This document shows positions 35,355 through 45,565 of a stretch of 64,000 bases of DNA, one piece after another (position 1 is the stretch's first letter; every line of letters starts with the position of its first letter). The DNA is taken from contig CM055312.2 of NCBI GenBank assembly GCA_029255685.2, forward strand, positions 10,750,649 to 10,814,648. The letters run 5' to 3'. Below the pieces are notes generated by a model. That model was not told the origin of the DNA, made no database searches, and saw nothing but the letters and a program-made list of their open reading frames with translations. The stretch is from Silene conica. Taxonomy: Eukaryota > Streptophyta > Magnoliopsida > Caryophyllales > Caryophyllaceae. The translations under genes and the position numbers were made by a program.

Positions 35355-36881
35355 ATGCCTCCATCCCGTGCAACCCGCTCTCATCAAAAGAAACCTTCCC
35401 CTCCTTCACCAACTCCGTCACCCCCACCGTCTCCAACACCCATAGCCACCGCCGCACCACCATCTGACAAAGGCAAAAGACGAAAACTCAACCGTTCATC
35501 TCCTTCCATCTCCGATGACATGCATGAAATGGGTTTTGCATCTCAGAACCCGCGCCCTCTGTTTTCCGAGTATTCGATTGAAGCTACTAGGGAGGGTCTT
35601 GAAAGAGTTCGAATGACCAAGAACGAAGGTATGTTGATTGAACGTGTTCTTCCTTATGCTATACATGCGGGTCGTTATTACTCACGGTCATGGGTCGAAG
35701 GTTCGAAATCTTTAGGTTTCTTTAAAGATTTCTTAAAATATCAGGGATGGGAGTACATTAGTAGCTTTTCGGGGTTGATTTTTCCTATTGAGATGGTTCA
35801 GTTTCTTGCTTCGGTTAAAAAGATTGACAATGGCATTGTGGGTGTTGTGAATGGAAAGGACGTAGTTATAACAAAATCGGATATTTGTGATATCTTCAAA
35901 CTTGATCATGAAGGGTTAAATCTTGACCCAAAGTTGGAGTGGAATGTAGTCCCTAAAGAACAAAAAATGGTGATTAAGAAGTACTTTGATGCGGATGCCA
36001 CCGAGGTAACACCCCTGCTTACTGTTTCTTTTAACCCCAAGTTGAAGTTCTTCTTGAATTTTTTGTGGAACACTGTGTTGCCTCGTCGGGGTGGTCGGGA
36101 TAAGATTGCTAGTGTCGAAGCCGTGGTATTATATAGTTGGTTGGAGGGACAGAAAGTCGACTTAGCTTCCTTATTATGTCACAAAATCTGTCAAGTTTCG
36201 AATGTGGTCGTTAAGGAAAAGTTTTGCTCAACCGTCGACATTCCATATGGAATGTGGATATCCGAATTATTGTTTAAAAAGGGTGTGGTTGATAATAATA
36301 GTTTTGGAATTAAGCCAAAAGATGTTATGACTGATCGTTTGTTGAAACTGATGGGAATTTGCTTCGATGGGGTTGATCTCGCGTTTGGTAAGAACGAACC
36401 AACTCCGAATTCGTCACCATTGTTTGCTGGTCTTGAAGCCAAGATGGATCAAATCCTGGGTATGTGCGAAATTAAAAAGGAGAAAGAGGAGGCAGGGGGT
36501 AGCAGGGTTAAGAGGGGTCGTGATTTTGAGGCTAAGGTAACGGAATGGATGGAGAAAGTGGATAACCACTTGGTAAAAATTGGCTCGGAGGTATCTGTTG
36601 TTTGCTCGGAGCTGTTGAGTATGAGCGATCGTCTTTCGTTTCTTGCATCTCAAGGAGGAGCCATCGTGCGTGATCACGGGTTGTTACGAGAGGATGCTTC
36701 TAAAGCACTTGAGGCCGTCAAGGCACTCTCGCTCAAGGTACTTAATTTCGAAATTGCACTCAATGCTCAAGGAAGGAACGTGACCAGTTGCCTCGATAGA
36801 TTGGAGACCCTTGAATTCCGTACCCGACCCGACTACGTCAATCCTTATGCCAAGAATCCGGGTTCAAGCTCTCGCTCCTGA
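35355..36881 (+). CDS. SIRE-type additional 3' ORF, 508 aa, function unknown
   Basis: An uninterrupted ORF between pol and the 3' LTR. Residues 1-60 are basic and Pro/Ser-rich (SPPSPTPSPPPSPTP). Residues about 90-320 look globular: GWEYISSFSGLIFPIEMVQF, then GVVNGKDVVITKSDICDIF, then NFLWNTVLPRRGG, then LPYGM-like IPYGMWISELLFKKGVV. This order resembles the domain catalogued as 'putative plant transposon protein', known from extra ORFs of plant retroelements (my recollection, not searched). Residues about 350-480 look helical and may form a coiled coil. I see no signal peptide or clear transmembrane span, so an envelope role is not supported by the sequence. SIRE relatives are known to carry an env-like ORF at this position. 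Confidence 0.75.
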   Translation: MPPSRATRSHQKKPSPPSPTPSPPPSPTPIATAAPPSDKGKRRKLNRSSPSISDDMHEMGFASQNPRPLFSEYSIEATREGLERVRMTKNEGMLIERVLPYAIHAGRYYSRSWVEGSKSLGFFKDFLKYQGWEYISSFSGLIFPIEMVQFLASVKKIDNGIVGVVNGKDVVITKSDICDIFKLDHEGLNLDPKLEWNVVPKEQKMVIKKYFDADATEVTPLLTVSFNPKLKFFLNFLWNTVLPRRGGRDKIASVEAVVLYSWLEGQKVDLASLLCHKICQVSNVVVKEKFCSTVDIPYGMWISELLFKKGVVDNNSFGIKPKDVMTDRLLKLMGICFDGVDLAFGKNEPTPNSSPLFAGLEAKMDQILGMCEIKKEKEEAGGSRVKRGRDFEAKVTEWMEKVDNHLVKIGSEVSVVCSELLSMSDRLSFLASQGGAIVRDHGLLREDASKALEAVKALSLKVLNFEIALNAQGRNVTSCLDRLETLEFRTRPDYVNPYAKNPGSSSRS

Positions 36882-37562
36882 TAATTCGTATCCGTCTCTA
36901 TTTCTGTTGGATTGAAGCTGTTATGTTGTTGTTTTGCCTTAAGTCCGGTGGTGGACTTATAAACTCTTTTATCTTGAAGCCCAAATTGACTCCGTGGCCC
37001 ATTCGGAATCCGAGGCTATGTTTCGTTTTGCTCCCTCGGGTTTCCTAAACCTAACAAACTTTATAATTATTTTTGATGCGGCCCAATTGTCTTTCTTATT
37101 CCTTGGCCCATCTCAATTTGTTACCTTTTGCAGGAACTTATCCCTAAGCCGGCCCAATTTTCTTTAAACCCTATTATCTTTTCATTCGGCCCATTGGCTT
37201 AATATTTTGGATTGATTGTGTATATTTTTAACATTCCGTATGTGGTTATGTGATATTTTCTATGTTCATTTTATTTCGTCTCGTTTATATGCTTGCTTAT
37301 GCTTCGTACGTATATTATTCTAGTCGTTTCATGTCTTTGTTCTCATCTTTTCGATGATGTCAAGAGGGGGAAAAATGCGACTTAGATTAGAATTTGCCTA
37401 AGCTTGCTCCTTGTCGTAATTCATTGTCTCTTAGGGTCCTTAAAGGATATGGGATAGATAGAAGATAGAAACCCTAAGTGATTCTTTGCTATGAATGACC
37501 CTTATTATATTGAGGGGGAACATACACTTAGACACGAAATCTAAGAGAGACTTGCCATCATC

Positions 37563-37574
37563 AAAAAGGGGGAA
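37563..37574 (+). other. SIRE-type polypurine tract
   Basis: AAAAAGGGGGAA lies just upstream of the 3' LTR start at 37577, as expected for the plus-strand primer. Confidence 0.75.
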
Positions 37575-37576
37575 TT

Positions 37577-39058
37577 TGTTGAACCATATATTCAAATATA
37601 TATATAGTATATATGTTTATGTTTTGATAATGACAAGTCTAGCTATTTATATATTATATACTCGTATGTATAATCGTGTGCTAAGTGTACAGAACATTAG
37701 TAACAAGATCTAATCTATCAAGTATAAAAGATTCAAGCACATTAGTCAATGATTTGACTAAGTCGAAGATTGATAGAAGATCACAAGCGCGCATAATGAA
37801 CTAAAGTTATATTCATCAACTATAGCTTTAGTACAAGATGGATTCAAGTTATAGCTCGTAGCTATAACTCTATATCATGAAGAAATGATCGGGAATATAT
37901 ATGTGTTTAAAGTGAAACGTTTGTTTCCTAAGTTGTGTCGTGTAGTATTAATAGTTCAATGGTATTTTATTTAGATATGGAATTGTTAATCTTAATAGGA
38001 TTATATAAAATATCTTTTAGTTAAATAAGAAATAAATAATTATCTTATGAGATAATTATTTATTACTAAAATAAACTAAAGATTTTTTATATGATTTTAA
38101 TTGTCAAAATATATAATCTAAGATTTAGTTTGTTTCGATTTTGGTAATTGTGTGATATGTCACATTATCATAAATCGTGTAGGACTTACTTAAATAAATA
38201 TTATGTATTTATTTAATGTCCTAAATAAACTAAGATTATATTATGGTAATATATTTTATTATCTTTGACATGATTTAGGAAGTTGATTTAATAAGGATAC
38301 TAATTGTTTATTATATAAAGATCTTTCCTAAATATGAATTAGGAAATTGATTCCTTATATAATACATAAAGTATATTATTAAATCTTTCCTAAATATATT
38401 AAGATTAGATTTAAGGTAATATTACTAAAAGACTAGTATTCTAGTTTTAAGTAATATTCCTAAATCATCTAGGGTTAGAAATACCTAGATACATATTCTA
38501 TATAAATAGACTACCGATGACACATTAATTTACACGAAATACACAACACACATATACGCATATCGAGAAAGAGCCGCCGTTCATATTCTTCAAGTTCGAG
38601 CTTTTCATTGTCATATCCGATTCAAGATTCAAGTGCTCAAGCATTGATCTTATTCATTCAAGATAGAGACACCAAGAAAACATTGAAGACCTTATCTTAT
38701 TTACGTAAGATAGATTGAGTATTTAGCGGTACTCGTTGTAAGACAAATATTTAACGGTATTTGTCGTAGCTAGATATTTAACGGTATCTAGATTGAGTTG
38801 TGACTAACATCAAAGTCGCACGAGTAGGGTTGATAAAATTGTAATCCAGAGTTGGTACTAATTTTATTAATCGAGAATAGTGGACGTAGGTCTCAGAGTG
38901 TGAGACTGAACCACTTCAAAAATATCGTGCCTCTACTTTATTATTGCTCTACTCAACGATCATCATACAACTACACACACATCGAAGAAGATTTTAAAAA
39001 GAAGGCATACTCAATTCAACCCCCCCTTCTTGAGTATATTATATCAATAGACTCTTCA
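37577..39058 (+). repeat. SIRE-type 3' LTR
   Basis: 1482 bp, the same length as the 5' LTR and, by eye, differing at about three positions. It is followed by the second AGCAT target copy. Confidence 0.93.
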
Positions 39059-39063
39059 AGCAT

Positions 39064-39685
39064 TAATACTTTATTTGTTCAAGTTTATTCCTTAGCCATG
39101 TGTGAGTAGTCTTATTCTAGGGTTAGGGGGTTTGCTTGGGTAGTTAGTAGCCATGAAAAATGCCTAGAGTTAGTCTTGTTTGCTTCTTTGGTTAAGTTTT
39201 CGCATCTTGCATGTTATGTGTTTGATGAAATGCCTCAACGACGGTTGGGTGTTAGTCTTCACTTTGTTTGCTTTAGACGAAAGTCTTGGGGTTTCATGAG
39301 CATGCTTGTGTGTTAGGTTAGCTTGGCTTGTAGCGAAAGCTAGGACTAGACTCGACCTAAGGGTTTGTCAACTCGAGAGAAGAGACAACCCTAGACCTAC
39401 CATAGAAGTGATACAAGACCGTTATCTTACGTTTGGCTACCGACTTACCTAGGTGACCCCCGACACCCTAGTCCTCTTTATCATCAACTTCATCTAGATT
39501 TACTTGCTTTAGTAGTTAATTAGTTTTTCCAAACCAAAACCTTTTACTCCGACTCATACTAAAATTAAAGCATAAATATACAACTTCCCCACCGTCTTTT
39601 GGGTTCGACCCTAAATTATACTACTTAATTTGGGAGTTTATAAATTGTTTTTGATGCCGGAATCGACGACAAAATCCGGCCATCA
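39064..39685 (+). repeat. Athila 3' LTR, right part
   Basis: The remaining 622 bp of the 3' LTR follow the second AGCAT copy (39059-39063) and end CATCA. The two parts together give about 1697 bp, against 1699 for the 5' LTR. Confidence 0.92.
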
Positions 39686-39688
39686 AAG

Positions 39689-39690
<2 letters not shown>

Positions 39691-39720
<30 letters not shown>

Positions 39721-41238
39721 TTAAAAAAACGGGAGCTTTTATTAAAGACGAATAAAAGGATTACATGAAATTGGTGGGCACCCGGGAAAACAAGCTGGGC
39801 ACCCACTCCCTTAGCAATAGCAAAACTAAGGCGAGAAAAAATAAAAACAGCAGCCCGCGAACCAGCTTCTTGGGACACAGAAAACTTCTGAATCCACTTA
39901 AGCAAAGAAACAACATCTTCGCCTAATTCCCCCAAAGTAGAGAAAGAGATAGGCAAGAAGCCATACCCATGCCCCGCACACACGTCTCGATACTTGGCGC
40001 ATTTCCTCCGAGCAGCATCAACCACGACCCCTCCAGGCACAAAATCAACCATCCCCGACTGAGTCAAAGGGGAAGACCCAACCAAATTCACACACACATC
40101 GCTCCCCCTGTCCCATGAATAGAGCAGCAAATCCGCTGGCCTTAGGGGCCCTTCAGATCCATCGAGCAAACCAATATCTACCTCCCGACCAGCAAAAATC
40201 CTCGCCCGGAAGCAGATATCCAGAAGAGTATCACGAACAAGATTATGCAGATGCTTGACACCAACCGTACTAACACAAGAAACAGCTTGATCCCCGAAGA
40301 TATCGCCATCAGAAACCCGGGAACAGGCAGAACAAGGCACGGACACAGAGAACAACGGGATACTCGACCGATAACTGAGGATGCACTGGTAAGCCCTATT
40401 GTTCATAGTCTGCCCCAAGCCGAAAATAGGGACCACACACAGCCAATCAGACGAGCAACCTCCCTGCTGAGACTTCCAAAGCATAACTTGACGCGGAGTC
40501 AAAGAGAAAACCGATTCCGCCGAAGCAACAACTCTCGTGAAATAAACATCTGCCAATTTCTTCATATGTTTGGTGGCAGCGATCTCACAAGGATTGCGCA
40601 GAAAGTCAGAACTCCTAACCGTAGCAAAAGCACCCAGAGCAGCCGAATCACGAAGAAGTCGGACCTGTAGATCTACAGACTGCAACCGAGAAGCTAGAAA
40701 AGCATAGTGAAGGACGTCACCCGCCGCGTACACACCAAGCCCCCCTACAAAGAAAAGGGGAGGGTGGAAAGCCGCCATTGCCAGTCACCGAAACCCGGTC
40801 CAGAAGCAGTGACGATACGCTCAAGATGAGAACGTAAAGCCGCATCAAAAATAGGAGCAGCGGACCCGAAAACATCAGGGGAACAAGTACGCAGAGTGAA
40901 GTAGAGCTTCAAAATACCTGTACAGGCCCGGAGCAAAAGAAGCTCACACTGCGGATCATCAATCAGCGAGACGGAATCCATGAGCTCAATGGTCCGAGTC
41001 ACTCTCCCCATCACCACCTCACTACAAAAATCATGGCACACACTGACGGGACCACCAAGGACAGTGACACCACACTGAGGGCGAGCAATATCCGAGGGGA
41101 AAACACCCATATCCCAGCTCCTGGGATCAACAGAAGGCCAAAAAACCTCAGTTTTGTCAATATTAAGATGTAGACCAGATCGCGGCCTATCCTCCATAAT
41201 CATCTCCAAAACCTTCCCCACACCCACATCCCAGCTTC
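39691..41238 (-). mobile_element. LINE fragment B, 5'-truncated (RTE-like)
   Basis: On the minus strand it encodes the C-terminal part of a plant LINE reverse-transcriptase ORF, downstream of the catalytic core. Motifs are LHLNIDKTEVFWPSVDPRS, VTVLGGPVSVCHDFC, LLLRACTGILKLYF, ASGPGFGDWQWRL, GGLGVYAAGDVLHYAFLASR and GYGFLPISFSTLGELGED. A frame change lies near 40745-40775, in a C-rich run after GDWQWRL, and another near 39765, just before the expected C-terminus. The catalytic domain is missing at the 5' end (junction near 41238). The 3' tail is (AAT)n at 39691-39719. It lies head to tail with fragment A, with the Athila element now between them. Confidence 0.85.
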
Positions 41239-41296
41239 TTGTTGTTTTTATTATTTTTCTTCTTACTATTTTTAGTAGTAGTAGTAGTAGTTCCAT

Positions 41297-41879
41297 TACC
41301 TCTTAACTTTTATCCAAATTTTTCTACAATGAAAGGGTATCCAAATTTTTCTACAATGAAGGGGTGAACCTCTTCATTTATTTTGACCCCACCCTATTAA
41401 AACATCCACCATTTATTTTCAATCAACATAATAAAAAAATAATTTTATTAAACTCAAAACTAATCAAACGTACATTATTACTAATAACATGTTTACGTAC
41501 ATATAAACTTAAAACTAATTAAACGTGCATTTAAGTTTTAAAATAATTGAACGATCATTTTTAACCTGACGTACTTGTACGAAAATTATTGATATTGGAG
41601 TTTGAAAAAATAGATTGATATTGCACTTTATTTATGGATGAGAGAAAATGAAATATTTTTGTAAATTTTTTTTCAAAAAACCATTGCACAATTGAATGAT
41701 TAACCATAAACAAATTAAAGTACATTTATAAAAAATAAAAAAAGAACAAAAAGAATTGAAAAAAAGTGTGCACATCAGCCAACGCAACATCATACCCCAA
41801 ACAAGAGTTTTTCCCTTCCCCGTAGAAACCTTTAAAGGTACCCACAATAGAGGGGTAACCTCTTAATAGAACAGAGTGT
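41297..41879. mobile_element. PIF/Harbinger relic, outer member of a three-element stack
   Basis: Sequence matches the terminal regions of the adjacent Harbinger element (shared words such as GTTGCACAATTGA-like and TACCCACAAT). Its left end is missing at the LINE junction. A tandem copy of ATCCAAATTTTTCTACAATG occurs at about 41310-41360. Its right terminus appears to continue at 46615-46640, after two younger relatives inserted at TAA. Confidence 0.65.
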
Positions 41880-42224
41880 TAAGAGCATATACAAAGGAGG
41901 GGTTACCTCTTCCCCTCCAATTCTCCTCTTTCCTTCTATATTTCTTACACCTCATCTTCTCTTTCATCCAACTCATTTTCCCATTACCTCTTAACTTTTA
42001 CTCAATTTTTTCTACAATGAAGGGGTAAATCTCTTCATTTAGTTTGACCCCACCATATTAAAACATCCACCATTTATTTTAAATAAACATCTAAAAACAA
42101 AATCATTTCATATAAACTTAAAACTAATCAAACGTACATTATTATTAATAACGTGCTTACGTACATATTAACTTAAAACTAATTGAACGTGCATATAAAT
42201 TTAAAAATAATTGAACGGTTATTT

Positions 42225-43596
42225 TTAACCTGACGTACTCGTACGAAAATGATTCCATACATGCTCAACCAAATCATTTTTTAATGAAGTGTGTGTCGCC
42301 TTATCTCGAATCTCATTCTCAACTTGCATATAATTGCTTAAATTCAAATTTCCAAGTCTTCCCGGGCGAACATTAAACGACCTGATAGAAGATCCTGCAG
42401 ATGTTCCAGCTAAATTTTCATTTTGATCTTGAATAAATTCGGTCGGATCTTGATAATTTTGATAAGTATCTCTCTCATCTTCGACAATCATATTATGAAT
42501 GATAATACATGTCATGATCGTTTTCAATAATATAACTTCACTCCATGCTAATGCGGGTTGTCGTATTATTGCAAATCGGGCTTGTAACACTCCAAATGCT
42601 CGTTCAACATCTTTTCCTACACTTTCTTGGTGGCTTGTGAACAGTCGTTGCTTAGCGGTTTGAGGTAAACTTATTGCATTAATAAATGTCGCCCATTTTG
42701 GATATATTCCGTCTGTAAGATAGTAATCCTTATTATAAGTTATTCCATTAGCTTGATAATTTACTTGTGGAGCTCGTCCATGCAAAACGTCGTCGAAAAC
42801 AGGGGAACGTTGTAGGACGTTAATATCGTTACATGAACCAGGAGTTCCAAAAAAGCATGTCATATCCAAAGATCACTAGAGGCAACAACTTCTAATATTA
42901 CTGTTGTCGTTCGCGATCTTCCTTGATACATTCATTTCCAAGCAGTAGGACAATTTTTCCACTCCCAGTGCATGCAGTCAATGCTGCCCATCATACCAGG
43001 AAATCCACGACGTTTACCTTCCTGAAGGAGACGTTGAACATCGGCTGTGTTTGCTTTTCTCAAATACTGGTTAAAGAATTGATTTACAACCCCATCAACA
43101 AAATGTTCTAGACATTCTTTTGCTGTACTTGCTACAAGTTTGAGGTACTCATCAACATGATCAGCTAATGTGCCATACGCTAACATACGCAAAGCTGCTG
43201 TGCATTTTTGAAGAGCCGAGGATCCAGGTTCTCCACAACCACTAGGTCGTGGTTGAAAGAATCGATCGTGCGCACACTTAATGTATTAACAATGCGGAGA
43301 AATACATGTTTGTGCATGCGAAACCTTCTACGAAACATGGTTTCATTGTATAATGGGTGATTACAAAAGTAATCTTTCACTAGCCGTTCATGAGCCTCTC
43401 CACGATCTCTTGGCACGAATATCCTCGATTTCTTACTCAAACTAGCTTTTTCAATAGAAGAGGAAATAATTGGAACAACTATAAAATTAATTGTATTCAC
43501 AATATTGTTATCTATTTCATTATCATTAATAAAATCTCTAACCATATTATCGTAAAACTCATCACTTGAGGTGGATGAATTTGAATCATAATTCAT
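42225..43596 (-). pseudogene. PIF/Harbinger DDE transposase, damaged
   Basis: The enzyme would cut and join transposon ends. The N-terminal part has PRDRGEAHERLVKDYF and MFRRRFRMHKHVFLRI; the middle has RMLAYGTLADHVDEYLKLV and GFPGMMGSIDCMHWEWKNCP with the first catalytic Asp; the last part has PGSCNDINVLQRSP with the second Asp and DVERAFGVLQARF with the catalytic Glu, then IIHNMIVEDERD. All three acidic residues are present. The reading frame changes near 43210, and two in-frame stops occur between the middle and last parts (after CPTAWK near 42937, and near 42872). This is a DNA transposon gene, normally used together with the Myb-like ORF upstream. Confidence 0.87.
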
Positions 43597-44328
43597 TATT
43601 TAATAAGAAAGTATAGGTGATTGTAATAAGATAAATGATGTTGTTGAAAGTAAATGAAGTAGCCTTTTATAAACTATTAAAATGTAGTTCATTGATTTAC
43701 TGTTGTTGACACATTTTGTTAAGATAGTGAGTTGTCAATTCAAATTTATCTCATCAGAAATAATTTATAAAATACAAAAACGTAAAAGACAAACCCCAAA
43801 AGAAACTATGATAAGACAATACAATGACAACTGAAAGATAAGACATTACAATGACAACTAAAACATAATACATTACAATGACAACTGAAAGATAAGACAA
43901 TACAATAAGATAGTAAGATGGTACACTGACAACTGAAATGACACGACAATACACTTAATTTTTTTAAGATACATTTTTCATAGCTAATTAACGCCATAGT
44001 TAAACTTCACTTTCAGATTAGCTAGCGTGACATTATCATCTTCATTACGATCTGCTTTGTTTAGCAAAAACATGAATACCTGTCACTGTCTATCAACGTC
44101 TTTTTGCTTAATCTTAGCAGCATCTCGTTCCCTTTGGTATTCAAGCATTTGGAGGCCTAAACATTCTCTGTTAGAACTCTACATATTCATTTCAGAAATT
44201 GCATTAATAAATGCATCCATGTTTGCACTTGAAGACGCGGCTCCCTTGCCTTTCCTCTTAGCCTTTTTAATTCCATCAGGACGAGGATTTTCCCCTTCAT
44301 CAGTAGGTGTATCTGGTTGCGGTCTTTT

Positions 44329-45186
44329 TTAACTACCACCACACTCAGATGAATTTAAAGTGTTTCCAGCTTGCCATTTCCTTAAATGTTTCATCTTTTT
44401 CCAAGCGTGCATAAGTGTGAATTTAACACCATTATTATACTTCGTTTGATACAAATAGTGAGCTTGATTTTCAACATCTTCATCAGATAGCCCACTTGCT
44501 TTATCTCTTTTAGCTTGAGCATACACCCCAACCCAACAAGAAACATCTCTATTAATCGTTTCCCAACGACTTGTGAGAGATTTCATGGTCCTTTGTTTGA
44601 TAGCAGATATAGCATCTTCGCGAGCCTCTTCGTACAGATTCATTATGGTTTTCCATAAATCACCCTTACTTTGATTAATTCCTGTTTTTTTCATTTCCCC
44701 CAGCATGTAAATAAGCCGATACAAGAGCTTCATTTCTTTCACAGTCCATTTCACCCTAACTGATCTATCCCTAGCCTCTTCGGGAAATAACTCGACAACA
44801 ACATCGTTAGTATTTTCTACTTTTCGCCCCTCTCTTTGATCTTCACTCGGGGTTTGATTACTACTTTCGTACCCATCGGGAGATTGGTCAACCGGTTGAT
44901 TTATGTGTTGAGGTATAGGAAAAGTTGAGTTTGGTGAAAAACTTTGTTGTTGAAAACTTGGTTGTTGATATTGATTCGGGAACATTAGTGGATTATTGAA
45001 ATTTGTATATGGGTTGTAGTTTGGAAAATTTGGCCTCATTGGATTGTTTAACATTTGTAAATAAATTTGACCTTGAGGGGAGTTGAGAAAATTCGGATCA
45101 AACTGAAAATTATTTGGGTTGAATTGATTGTTTGAATTTTCTTGAGAATATGGATTATTTCCATAATTTCGATTACTATCATCCAT
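44329..45186 (-). CDS. PIF/Harbinger ORF1, Myb/trihelix-like DNA-binding protein
   Basis: PIF/Harbinger elements need a second Myb-like protein that binds DNA and brings the transposase to the nucleus. This ORF is uninterrupted (286 aa from the ATG at 45186; an ATG at 45198 is also in frame). The N-terminal 100 residues are Asn/Gln/Pro-rich. Residues about 145-245 carry a trihelix-like domain with VKWTVKEMKLLYRLIYML, QRTMKSLTSRWETINRDVSC and FTLMHAWKKMKHLRKW. It ends at ECGGS. It lies about 0.7 kb upstream of the transposase gene on the same strand. Confidence 0.85.
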   Translation of the reverse strand: MDDSNRNYGNNPYSQENSNNQFNPNNFQFDPNFLNSPQGQIYLQMLNNPMRPNFPNYNPYTNFNNPLMFPNQYQQPSFQQQSFSPNSTFPIPQHINQPVDQSPDGYESSNQTPSEDQREGRKVENTNDVVVELFPEEARDRSVRVKWTVKEMKLLYRLIYMLGEMKKTGINQSKGDLWKTIMNLYEEAREDAISAIKQRTMKSLTSRWETINRDVSCWVGVYAQAKRDKASGLSDEDVENQAHYLYQTKYNNGVKFTLMHAWKKMKHLRKWQAGNTLNSSECGGS

Positions 45187-45565
45187 TATTACTATCAACT
45201 AATTAAATAAAGAAAAGAGTAAGAAGATGAAGTTTGAAAAAATAAATTGATATTGGACTCTATTTATAGAGGAAGGAAAATGAAATATTTTTGTATTTTT
45301 TTTTAAAAGTTGCACAATTGATATATTAATCATAAACAAGTTATAGTACATTTACAAAATAAATAAAAGAACCAAACAATTAAAAAAGGAAAAAAAAGAT
45401 AAAAAGTGGATTTGTGTACAATCCAACGTGAGAGTGTTGCCCCCAAACTAGAGTTACCCCCTTCCCCTTAGAAAAGATAAGAGGTAGTCACAATGGAGGG
45501 TTTACCTCTTAAGAGGTGAGAGGTGATAAGAGGTAAACATTTTCCCTCCATTGTACATTCCCTAA

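Larger units (their letters stand above)
27592..39058 (+). mobile_element. SIRE-type Ty1/Copia LTR retrotransposon with an extra 3' ORF
   Basis: 11.47 kb, flanked by AGCAT at 27587-27591 and 39059-39063. Two 1482-bp LTRs begin TGTTG and end TTCA. The PBS fits initiator tRNA-Met. Domain order is gag, protease, integrase, reverse transcriptase, RNase H, as in Copia. Large size, a long coiled-coil gag extension and a further ORF after pol suggest the SIRE/Maximus lineage. The gag-pol part looks broken, with about two interruptions; the 3' ORF is open. I see about three differences between the LTRs, roughly 0.2%, which at usual plant rates is on the order of a hundred thousand years. Confidence 0.9.
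14020..39685 (+). mobile_element. Athila-type Ty3/Gypsy LTR retrotransposon, interrupted by a SIRE-type Copia element
   Basis: The flanks carry the 5-bp target duplication AAGGT (14015-14019 and 39686-39690). LTRs begin TGATG and end CATCA. The PBS matches tRNA-Asp. A long gag-pol ORF without chromodomain has an [11 protein letters not shown] reverse-transcriptase motif, and a second ORF region follows pol. Together these point to the Athila lineage. Without the nested Copia element it is about 14.2 kb. Gag-pol looks whole; the 3' ORF region looks broken, with about one interruption. By eye the two LTRs differ by about one substitution and two single-base length changes in 1.7 kb, so the insertion is probably well under a million years old. 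Confidence 0.92.
41883..45562 (-). mobile_element. PIF/Harbinger element with transposase and Myb-like ORFs, 3.68 kb
   Basis: The termini GAGCATATACAAAGGAGGGG (left) and GGGAATGTACAATGGAGGGA (right, reverse-complemented) are inverted repeats flanked by TAA at 41880-41882 and 45563-45565. It carries the two genes expected of an autonomous PIF/Harbinger element, both on the minus strand. The transposase gene is damaged, so the copy is probably not autonomous now. Confidence 0.88.

Noticed and set aside
43754-43997. Minus-strand ORFs with repeated SCHC/VVIV words
   Set aside because: They translate a short tandem repeat (ACAATGACAACTGAAAGATAAG-type units, about 43820-43945) inside the Harbinger element; not a gene.
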